In this document: piece by piece, positions 1-5,116 of the stretch
How positions within the stretch are numbered: the first letter of the stretch is position 1
Layout of the letters: every line of letters begins with the position of its first letter
From: Neisseriales bacterium
Lineage (GTDB): Bacteria; Pseudomonadota; Gammaproteobacteria; Burkholderiales; UBA11063
NCBI GenBank assembly: GCA_008017145.1
Contig: SSGY01000182.1
Span: forward strand, 1-5,116
DNA length: 5,116 nt
Reading direction: 5' to 3'
Notes under the pieces: model-generated
Told to the model about the DNA's origin: nothing
Database searches by the model: none
Seen by the model: the letters and a program-made list of their open reading frames with translations, nothing else
Program-made: the position numbers and the translations under genes

Positions 1-183
1 TACTGGTTAAGTAGCAATGGTAATAAATTGCAGCATTTCTTGCATCGGGCTAAATTTGATGAGGCTCAAGAGGGATGGTATTATAGCAACCGCAAAGGCT
101 CGGTTGAAATAAAATTAGCTTTTCCAAACTGCGATAGCCAAATTATTGTTAGCTTCGCCCATTTTGATTTGATTGGAATGTAA
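1..183 (+). CDS. C-terminal end of a possible glycoside hydrolase (partial)
   Basis: An open frame runs from the left edge to a TAA stop, giving the last 60 residues of a protein whose start lies outside the window. The residues look like a C-terminal beta-sandwich: alternating hydrophobic strands, an EGWYYSN motif, and a final segment VSFAHFDLIGM. From memory this pattern resembles the ends of some family 31 glycoside hydrolases, but no catalytic residues are present, so this is a weak family guess. The context supports a sugar-releasing enzyme: the stop codon overlaps the start of a UidB-type sugar transporter (TAATG, one shared base), so the two are almost certainly co-transcribed and translationally coupled. 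If it is a hydrolase, it probably acts in the cytoplasm on the imported sugar. A family 2 beta-glucuronidase would fit the pathway better, but this tail does not resemble the end of E. coli UidA as I remember it. The reality of the coding region is much surer than its function. Confidence 0.5.
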   Translation, partial: YWLSSNGNKLQHFLHRAKFDEAQEGWYYSNRKGSVEIKLAFPNCDSQIIVSFAHFDLIGM

Positions 184-1535
184 TGACTAAGAAAAAACTT
201 ACCCTCAAAGAAAAAATTGCCTACGGAATTGGTGATCTAGGTAATGGTTTTACTTTTGATTTAGGCCAAGCTTATTTACTTAAATTTTACACCGATGTCT
301 GCGGAATTGGCGCTGCAGCAGCTGGTGGAGTATTTTTATTCAGTAAAATTTTTGATGCCTTTATGGATGTGCTTGCTGGATCATTTGTTGATAAGCGTAA
401 AGCATCTAAAAATGGTAAATACCGTCCAGTTATGATGACATCGGCAATTTTTCTGGCATTTTTAACCGTAATTACTTTTATTGCTCCTGATGTATCCGTG
501 CAAGGCAAGCTTATTTATGCTTATGCCAGCTATATGATTTGGGGCTTATGCTACTCGATGGTTAATATACCTTATGGATCACTCTCCGCAGCGATGACAC
601 AAGATGTCCATGATCGGACTCAATTAGCCTCTTTTCGTCAAGGTGGCTCATTATTAGCATTGCTAATCACTGGCGTAGTGTTTATGCCGATTGTGCTGTT
701 ATTTAGCGATACGCGCTGGGGGTTCCCCGTTGCCGCTGCAGCTATGGCAATCATTGGCGTAATGTCACATGCTTATTGTTACAAAAATACCAGAGAAAAC
801 ATTCAAGCGGCAAGCAGCGAACCGATTAAAAGCAGTGATTTAAAACATGCGTTGACCAAAAATCGTCCATTATGGATTTTGATTATCATGTCAATTTTTA
901 CAATCTCTGCATATAATATCAAAATAGCCATGCTAATTTATTTTTGCGAATATAATTTAGGCGATGTAAAACTAATGGCACTAATTAATTTTATTATCAT
1001 AGGCAGCTCGGTAGTTTCAATTACCTCCATTCCTAAACTCGTAAAAATTTTTGGCAAGAAAAAAACCATGCTACTTGGATTTGGAATCAGTATTATCGCA
1101 GATATCACCAATTTCTTAATACCGTCTAGTCCAATTAGCTTTACCATTTTAGCTACAATTGCCTTCGTTGCAATCAGTATCCCGAATGGAATTGTTTGGG
1201 CATTAATTTCGGATATTATTGATTTTGGAGAGTGGAAAACTGGTAAACGTGCTGCTGGAGTGACTTACGCAGCATTTAGCTTTTCACGTAAACTAGCACA
1301 ATCGATCTCTGGATTCTCAGCTGGGCTTGGTTTATCACTAATTGGTTATATTCCTAATGCCGTACAAACTCAGCATGTTTTATTTGGAATTAAGGGACTA
1401 TTATTACTCTACCCTGCGATTACAATTTTGATTGCAGCATTGATTATTGCCCTATGGTATGAATTAACTGATGAACGCTGTAATCAAATTGTTGCGGATC
1501 TTCAGCAAAGAAAACTTAACTATAGTACAACATAG
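183..1535 (+). CDS. GPH-family sugar:cation symporter, glucuronide transporter type (UidB/YjmB-like)
   Basis: This 450-residue inner-membrane protein has the length and about 12 hydrophobic segments usual for the glycoside-pentoside-hexuronide:cation symporter family (MFS fold). Family marks in order are YGIGDLGNGF (14-23), FYTDVCGIGAAAAG (35-48), FDAFMDVLAG (57-66), NIPYGSLSAAMTQ (128-140) and DIIDFGEWKTGKR (344-356). Asp58 and Asp62 sit in the helix equivalent to the cation-binding Asp pair of MelB. The GAAAAG, NIPYGSL, KNTREN and IGYIPNAVQT stretches read closer to E. coli UidB (GusB) than to the xyloside transporters YicJ/YagG, so a beta-glucuronide or related hexuronide is the favoured substrate, taken up with H+ or Na+. 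The start codon overlaps the stop of the upstream gene and has only a weak TTGGAA before it, suggesting translational coupling. The following UxuB-like dehydrogenase supports a sugar-acid substrate. The family is secure. The exact substrate is inferred, so no gene symbol is given. Confidence 0.9.
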   Translation: MTKKKLTLKEKIAYGIGDLGNGFTFDLGQAYLLKFYTDVCGIGAAAAGGVFLFSKIFDAFMDVLAGSFVDKRKASKNGKYRPVMMTSAIFLAFLTVITFIAPDVSVQGKLIYAYASYMIWGLCYSMVNIPYGSLSAAMTQDVHDRTQLASFRQGGSLLALLITGVVFMPIVLLFSDTRWGFPVAAAAMAIIGVMSHAYCYKNTRENIQAASSEPIKSSDLKHALTKNRPLWILIIMSIFTISAYNIKIAMLIYFCEYNLGDVKLMALINFIIIGSSVVSITSIPKLVKIFGKKKTMLLGFGISIIADITNFLIPSSPISFTILATIAFVAISIPNGIVWALISDIIDFGEWKTGKRAAGVTYAAFSFSRKLAQSISGFSAGLGLSLIGYIPNAVQTQHVLFGIKGLLLLYPAITILIAALIIALWYELTDERCNQIVADLQQRKLNYSTT

Positions 1536-1586
1536 CAGTTTTATAGCTAAAATTAATTATTATCTTTTTACAATTTAGGAAATTTT

Positions 1587-2420
1587 ATGAATTCAAATAA
1601 TAAAGTAGCAGTAGTAACAGGTGGTAGCGGAGTATTGGGACGGGAATTTTGTCATGCACTGGCAAAACAAGGCTATAAAGTAGCAATTTTAGGACGCGAT
1701 CTTAGCTCAGGAGAAAAGCTTGCTGATGAGATAACTCAAGCTGGTGGCGTTGCACTAGCTGTTGCTGCTAATGTGACAGATAAAGCAAGTTTAGAGAGCG
1801 CTGCAGCTTTAATTGAGCAGCAACTAGGTAAATGCGATCTCTTACTCAACGGAGCAGGTGGTAACCATCCGAAAGGTACCAGCAGCGAAGAATACTATAC
1901 TGAAGAAATCAGCCATAAAGAGAATGCGACTAGTTTTTTTGATTTAGACCCTGAGGGAATTGATTTCGTATTTAAATTAAACTTTATGGGCACATTATTA
2001 CCCTCACAAGTTTTTGGCAAACAAATGCTAGATAAAGCTCATGCAACGATCATTAATATCTCTTCGATGAGTGCACTTTGTCCGTTAACCAAAATTCCTG
2101 CTTACAGTGCAGCTAAAGCCGCAGTTAATAATTTCACACAGTGGTTGGCTGTTCATTTTGCTAAAACTAATATCCGTGTAAATGCAATTGCACCAGGATT
2201 TTTTCTTACTCAGCAAAACTATAATCTACTAAAAACCACTGATGGTGGTTGGACACCTCGTGCCGAAAAAATTATTGCTCATACGCCTATGTCACGTTTT
2301 GGTGAATCTCAGGAATTAATTGGAACATTGCTATGGCTCGCAGATGAAAAAGCTTCAGGATTTGTAAACGGCGTTGTTATTCCGGTAGACGGTGGATTTG
2401 CCGCTTATGCTGGAGTATAG
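1587..2420 (+). CDS. uxuB: SDR-family oxidoreductase, probable D-fructuronate reductase (D-mannonate oxidoreductase, UxuB type)
   Basis: This 277-residue cytoplasmic enzyme is a classical short-chain dehydrogenase/reductase. The nucleotide-binding loop is TGGSGVLG (11-18), a variant of TGxxxGxG with Val where the second glycine usually stands. The catalytic tetrad is visible as Asn132 (LNFMGT), Ser160 (INISSM), Tyr173 and Lys177 (YSAAK), followed by RVNAIAPGFF (197-206) and a C-terminal PVDGG (267-271). NGAGGNHP (88-95) in place of the usual NNAG, with a long insert after it, is typical of the subfamily that includes B. subtilis UxuB (YjmF, of near-identical length). That subfamily is assigned to reversible NAD(H)-dependent reduction of D-fructuronate to D-mannonate in glucuronate catabolism. 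It is unrelated to the long-chain UxuB of E. coli. An AGGA Shine-Dalgarno lies 6 bases before the ATG, and the gene follows the transporter by 51 bases without a visible terminator, so it is probably in the same operon. The SDR fold is certain. The substrate is inferred from subfamily and context, and gluconate 5-dehydrogenase-like activity is the main alternative. Confidence 0.8.
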   Translation: MNSNNKVAVVTGGSGVLGREFCHALAKQGYKVAILGRDLSSGEKLADEITQAGGVALAVAANVTDKASLESAAALIEQQLGKCDLLLNGAGGNHPKGTSSEEYYTEEISHKENATSFFDLDPEGIDFVFKLNFMGTLLPSQVFGKQMLDKAHATIINISSMSALCPLTKIPAYSAAKAAVNNFTQWLAVHFAKTNIRVNAIAPGFFLTQQNYNLLKTTDGGWTPRAEKIIAHTPMSRFGESQELIGTLLWLADEKASGFVNGVVIPVDGGFAAYAGV

Positions 2421-2471
2421 CGCGTCACTCGTGTGATTATATAAAGAGATTTTACACCCATTCTTACTACG

Positions 2472-2507
2472 ATGTTAAAAGCAGGCAATAATGCCTGCTT
2501 TTAACAT
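2472..2507. terminator. Bidirectional intrinsic terminator between the convergent sugar-acid operon and ptsG
   Basis: A perfect inverted repeat has 16-base arms (2472-2487 and 2492-2507) around a four-base ATAA loop. The GC-rich core GCAGGCA/TGCCTGC is flanked by AAAA on the left and TTTT on the right, so RNA made from either strand forms a hairpin whose descending arm contains a U-tract. It lies 51 bases after the UxuB-like stop and 15 bases after the ptsG stop on the other strand, exactly where a shared terminator for two convergent units is expected. Confidence 0.9.
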
Positions 2508-2522
2508 ATGTGTTACATAACT

Positions 2523-4637
2523 TTAGTTAAATTCGACTTTAATATCAACACCAGCATTGTATTCATCATGGTATCCATGAACCGACAATGTCTTGTTAAG
2601 ATCAGCCAAATTAGTAAAGACAATCGGCGTAATCATCGAAGGTACTTGTGCAGCAATTCCTTCTAAATCAAAGCGAATTAATGGAGTGCCTTTTTTAACT
2701 TCGTCATTAACTGAAACTAACGCTTCAAAGCCTTCACCACCTAGGTTAACTGTATCCATACCAATATGCATCAGTACTTCTAAGCCATCTGCCATAGTAA
2801 TCACACAGGCATGCTTAGTTTTAAACAGCATTGTAACTTTACCATCAACAGGTGATACCAATACATTAGATGTTGGCTTAACCGCAAAACCATCACCCAT
2901 CACTTTGGTTGAAAACACCTGATCTGGTACAGCTTCTAGTTTAATTAGTTCACCTGCTAAAGGCATAACAAAATTACTTTGAGCCTCTTCTGGAATAGTA
3001 ATTTCAACTGGTGCAATAGGCATTACTGGAACGTGAGCATGTTCTTGTGGTTTAACTGGCTCTTGGTGAACTACAGGTGTTTTAGCTGCAGGAACTTTAA
3101 CCTGAACTTTACCATCACGGATTTCTGCCATTTTGGTTTTAATAATCTCGGCACGAGTACCATAAACTGCCTGAACGCTATTACCAACTTCCAAAACACC
3201 AGCAGCACCTAATGCTTTTAGTTGTCCTTTATTAACTTTGGTTTTATCGCGTACTTCAATTCTCAAACGTGACATACATGCGTTCAATGTTGCAATGTTT
3301 TCAACACCACCAAATGCTGCTAAAACTTGAGCTGCATGTTGGTAACCATCAACATCATCAACGCGCTCTTCCATTTCCTCTGGATCACCTTTTTCACGAC
3401 CTGGCGTTGCCAAATCAAATTTACGGATAATAAAGCGGAATCCAAAATAATATAATGGAGTAAAGAATACTAAACCAACTACAATTACCCACCACCAAGG
3501 TGTGCGACCTGGCATAACGCCAAATAACAAGAAATCAATCAAACCGCCAGAGAAGGTCATACCAATATGAACACCCAATAAGTGCATTACCATGAATGAC
3601 AAACCAGCAAAAATTGCGTGAATTGCAAACAATACAGGCGCTACGAATAAGAATGAAAATTCAATCGGTTCTGTAATTCCAGTTAAAAAAGAAGTCAATG
3701 CAGCAGAAAACATTAATGCACCAACAACTTTTTTCTTCTCTGGTGCTGCTTCTTTATACATTGCATAAGCCGCTGCAGGAAGACCAAACATCATGAAAGG
3801 AAATTTACCAGTCATAAATGTTCCTGCAGTAAATGGCACACCGTCTTTTAACTGAGCGAAAAATATTGTTTGATCACCATGAACTAATTGACCAGATTTA
3901 GACATGTAATCACCAAACTGATACCAGAACGGATTATAGAAAATATGATGTAAACCGAATGGAATTAGCGAACGTTCAATAACTCCAAAGACAAATGCGG
4001 ATAAAGTTAAATTTGCATTAATCATTGAATCAGAGAACCATTGCAAGAAATTACCAATTGGAGGCCAAATAATGCATAATACCAAGCCTAAAATGATTGC
4101 TACAACCGCAGTCATAATTGGCACAAAGCGTTTACCCGCAAAGAATGCTAAATATGGAGGTAATTCAATATCATAGTATTTTTTATAAATTTTGGCAGCA
4201 AGAATCCCCATGATAATTCCACCAAACACCCCCATTTGCAATGTTGGAATACCTAAAACTACTGCAAGTTTAGGATTTGGATTTTGTAATTGTGAAATCA
4301 CATCTGGAACACCGCTAGCTAAGCCAACCACCACATTCATGATTAAAAAACCAACTAATGCTGCAAGTGCCGCCACACCTTCGCCACCAGACAAGCCTAC
4401 GGCTACACCAACACAGAATAAAATCGGTAAATTAGCAAAGACAATTCCACCAGCCTGCTCCATATAATGCGCCAAAGCTTGAAACCAATGCGCATCTAAA
4501 AATGGCAAATACTGCACCAATGCTGGATTTTGAAAGGCATTACCTAGTGCCAATAAAATACCTGCAGCAGGTAAAAGCGCAACTGGTAACATTAGCGATT
4601 GACCAACCTGTTGCAAAACTGCAAAAAACTTTCTCAT
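2523..4637 (-). CDS. ptsG: Glucose-specific PTS permease, fused EIICBA (PtsG)
   Basis: This 704-residue inner-membrane protein imports glucose and phosphorylates it to glucose 6-phosphate, with phosphate coming from PEP through EI and HPr. The domains are IIC (about 1-405, around ten hydrophobic segments), IIB (about 430-508) and IIA (about 553-700). IIC carries LMLPVALLPAAGILLA (15-30), FGVIERSLIPFGLHHIFY (217-234) and the sugar-binding GITEPIEF (320-327). IIB has the phosphorylated Cys454 in LNACMSRLRIEV. IIA has the paired histidines His609 (TKHA) and His624 (LMHIGMDTV), the latter being the phosphoryl acceptor. A Pro/Val/His-rich linker (about 510-550) joins IIB to IIA. Length, domain order and sequence closely follow B. 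subtilis PtsG (699 residues). All key residues are present, so it should be functional. The ATG matches the family N-terminus and has AGGG 6 bases upstream (4644-4647). The N-acetylglucosamine permease NagE shares this layout, but the IIC motifs fit glucose better. The attached IIA means no separate Crr is needed for transport. Confidence 0.93.
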   Translation of the reverse strand: MRKFFAVLQQVGQSLMLPVALLPAAGILLALGNAFQNPALVQYLPFLDAHWFQALAHYMEQAGGIVFANLPILFCVGVAVGLSGGEGVAALAALVGFLIMNVVVGLASGVPDVISQLQNPNPKLAVVLGIPTLQMGVFGGIIMGILAAKIYKKYYDIELPPYLAFFAGKRFVPIMTAVVAIILGLVLCIIWPPIGNFLQWFSDSMINANLTLSAFVFGVIERSLIPFGLHHIFYNPFWYQFGDYMSKSGQLVHGDQTIFFAQLKDGVPFTAGTFMTGKFPFMMFGLPAAAYAMYKEAAPEKKKVVGALMFSAALTSFLTGITEPIEFSFLFVAPVLFAIHAIFAGLSFMVMHLLGVHIGMTFSGGLIDFLLFGVMPGRTPWWWVIVVGLVFFTPLYYFGFRFIIRKFDLATPGREKGDPEEMEERVDDVDGYQHAAQVLAAFGGVENIATLNACMSRLRIEVRDKTKVNKGQLKALGAAGVLEVGNSVQAVYGTRAEIIKTKMAEIRDGKVQVKVPAAKTPVVHQEPVKPQEHAHVPVMPIAPVEITIPEEAQSNFVMPLAGELIKLEAVPDQVFSTKVMGDGFAVKPTSNVLVSPVDGKVTMLFKTKHACVITMADGLEVLMHIGMDTVNLGGEGFEALVSVNDEVKKGTPLIRFDLEGIAAQVPSMITPIVFTNLADLNKTLSVHGYHDEYNAGVDIKVEFN

Positions 4638-4661
4638 AATACACCCTAAAAAGAAAATTAG

Positions 4662-4690
4662 ACTATATAAACAATCCTTAATATTAGTAA
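4662..4690 (-). promoter_or_regulatory. Candidate ptsG proximal promoter
   Basis: On the minus strand TATAGT (4662-4667) differs from the sigma-70 -10 consensus at one position. A weak -35-like TTACTA (4685-4690) lies 17 bases upstream. Transcription would begin about 17 bases before the ptsG ATG, leaving room only for the AGGG ribosome binding site. The -35 match is poor and the region is AT-rich, so a chance match is quite possible. Confidence 0.3.
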
Positions 4691-4818
4691 AACGTTCAAC
4701 AGCGCCTAAAACTCATCCATGAGAACAATATTAATGTATCCATGAAAGCCCTGATTAATAAAGGGTTTTAATATTAAATAACTGAAACCGACAAAGCATC
4801 ACCATTAGTAATCAAGTG

Positions 4819-4847
4819 AGAATTAACATTTAAACAATGCTAATTCT
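4819..4847 (-). repeat. Imperfect inverted repeat (stem-loop or operator) upstream of ptsG
   Basis: Two 12-base arms (4819-4830 and 4836-4847) pair at 11 of 12 positions around a five-base loop. AGAATTA faces TAATTCT, then there is one A/C mismatch, then CATT faces AATG. No T-tract follows on either strand, so it is not an intrinsic terminator. It could be a dimeric repressor or activator site, or a hairpin at the 5' end of a long ptsG leader. Confidence 0.5.
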
Positions 4848-4930
4848 ACCACAGAATAGACTATAGTTACCAGAGATAGATACCCTCATGACCAATTATA
4901 GTGATTTAAAACCATAGAAAAATTATTTGA

Positions 4931-5116
4931 TTATTCATGATGAAAAACACAATTAATAAAATGAACGTTAACCGAATAAATAATATAAAGCGCAATGACA
5001 GAAAATATTGCGGATGCTTTGAAGAAATAAATCAGGAATAATAGTAGGACAAAAGCGCTTGCAACAATGAATGATTTAAACTTATTGGAAACATTAATTT
5101 CTTTAAAGCTATAAAA
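4931..5116 (-). CDS. pssA: C-terminal end of a membrane protein, probable CDP-diacylglycerol-serine O-phosphatidyltransferase (partial)
   Basis: The minus strand is open from the right edge for 61 codons to a TAA stop, so the start is outside the window. The peptide begins FYSFKEIN, then a short polar stretch, then two closely spaced hydrophobic helices (about residues 16-32 and 35-50), and ends in a short polar tail. An (F/Y)xSFK(E/D)-type motif before the last two membrane helices is, from memory, characteristic of the end of PssA, the CDP-alcohol phosphatidyltransferase that makes phosphatidylserine from CDP-diacylglycerol and serine at the inner membrane. The catalytic CDP-alcohol motif would lie upstream and is not visible. 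The gene points the same way as ptsG, 293 bases ahead of it, with no clear functional link. That it is coding is likely given the well-formed membrane pattern. The PssA call is moderate, and another multi-pass membrane protein is the alternative. Confidence 0.55.
   Translation of the reverse strand, partial: FYSFKEINVSNKFKSFIVASAFVLLLFLIYFFKASAIFSVIALYIIYSVNVHFINCVFHHE

Larger units (their letters stand above)
4638..4930 (-). promoter_or_regulatory. ptsG upstream region (promoter and possible leader)
   Basis: These 293 bases between the right-edge gene and ptsG contain no convincing protein gene and are very AT-rich. Reading toward ptsG on the minus strand they hold a possible distal -10 box (4860-4865), a 12-bp imperfect hairpin (4819-4847), a 12-bp palindrome (4767-4778), a short stem-loop (4745-4769), two copies of ATCCATGA, a possible proximal -10 box (4662-4667) and the ptsG ribosome binding site (4644-4647). 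I see no complete antiterminator (RAT) site, CRP site or cre box. No obvious intrinsic terminator follows the right-edge gene, so read-through into ptsG is possible. Confidence 0.6.

Noticed and set aside
287..1147. Antisense open frames inside the transporter gene (287-508 and 938-1147, minus strand)
   Set aside because: They lie wholly opposite a well-conserved transporter, have no ribosome binding sites or recognisable motifs, and their residues mirror the real gene's codons.
2424..2437. Small TCAC-TCGT-GTGA hairpin just after the UxuB-like stop
   Set aside because: Only four to five base pairs with no T-tract; the strong terminator 35 bases further on is the real 3' end signal.
2593..4467. 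Plus-strand open frames opposite ptsG (2593-2922, 2979-3212, 4192-4467)
   Set aside because: Low-complexity Thr/Pro/Ala- or Asn/Phe-rich products opposite conserved PTS domains, explained by ptsG codon usage.
4670..4680. Start of a GlcT/LicT-type antiterminator (RAT) site: GGATTGTT on the minus strand
   Set aside because: Only the first eight bases match. The required GCAGGCAAAACC-like second half and a following terminator are missing, and the only GCAGGCA nearby in the locus belongs to the terminator at the other end of ptsG.
4688..4702. Possible cre (CcpA) box around TTGAACGTTTTAC on the minus strand
   Set aside because: Aligned on the central CG it misses several conserved positions on both halves.
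2571..4746. Eleven-base match GTATCCATGAA at 2571-2581 and 4736-4746
   Set aside because: A window this size is expected to contain a few 11-base matches by chance, and one copy is inside the conserved end of ptsG.
4938..5042. Plus-strand frame of 34 codons beginning with two methionine codons
   Set aside because: It lies opposite the PssA-like membrane tail, has no clear ribosome binding site and a basic, Asn-rich composition typical of a shadow frame.
5052..5068. Palindromic AAGCGCTT core resembling a LacI-family or cre operator
   Set aside because: It sits inside the edge gene's coding sequence and misses the conserved outer bases, so codon choice explains it.
1..5116. CRISPR arrays, insertion sequences, tRNA/rRNA genes, phage or toxin-antitoxin genes
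   Set aside because: I saw no regularly spaced repeats, transposase frames, terminal inverted repeats or structural RNA signatures; nearly all bases are explained by metabolic and transport genes.

Overview
The window is an AT-rich stretch of bacterial chromosome. It holds three complete genes, the 3' ends of two more (one cut by each window edge), and two intergenic regions. A low-GC Gram-negative, for example a gamma- or betaproteobacterium, fits best. The transporter reads most like enterobacterial UidB/GusB and the gene at the right edge looks like a proteobacterial-style PssA. Against that, the glucose PTS protein has the fused IICBA layout best known from Bacillus, so the assignment is tentative and a Firmicute cannot be excluded. 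All resemblances were judged by eye from remembered family sequences, not by a search.

Left part (1-2420, + strand): a sugar-acid (hexuronide/hexuronate) operon. It starts with the last 60 codons of a gene that may be a glycoside hydrolase. That gene's stop codon overlaps the start of a GPH-family sugar:cation symporter of the UidB/YjmB type. After 51 bases comes an SDR-family oxidoreductase of the UxuB type (D-fructuronate to D-mannonate). The proposed scheme is import of a glucuronide-like sugar, cytoplasmic hydrolysis, then reduction of the keto-hexuronate toward the KDG pathway. The isomerase, mannonate dehydratase and KDG kinase/aldolase needed to complete the pathway are not in this window.

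Middle (2421-2522): a convergent intergenic region with a perfect 16-bp inverted repeat. It has an A-tract on one side and a T-tract on the other, and should act as a bidirectional terminator for the operon and for ptsG.

Right part (2523-5116, - strand): ptsG, a 704-residue fused glucose PTS permease (IIC-IIB-IIA). Upstream of it are 293 bases without a convincing gene. This stretch holds a good ribosome binding site, a possible -10 box, a 12-bp imperfect hairpin and several small repeats. Beyond it is the C-terminal end of a membrane protein that looks like CDP-diacylglycerol-serine O-phosphatidyltransferase (PssA).

I found no undescribed defence, mobile or RNA-based system. The parts least explained by known features are the structured ptsG upstream region and the Bacillus-style ptsG itself.
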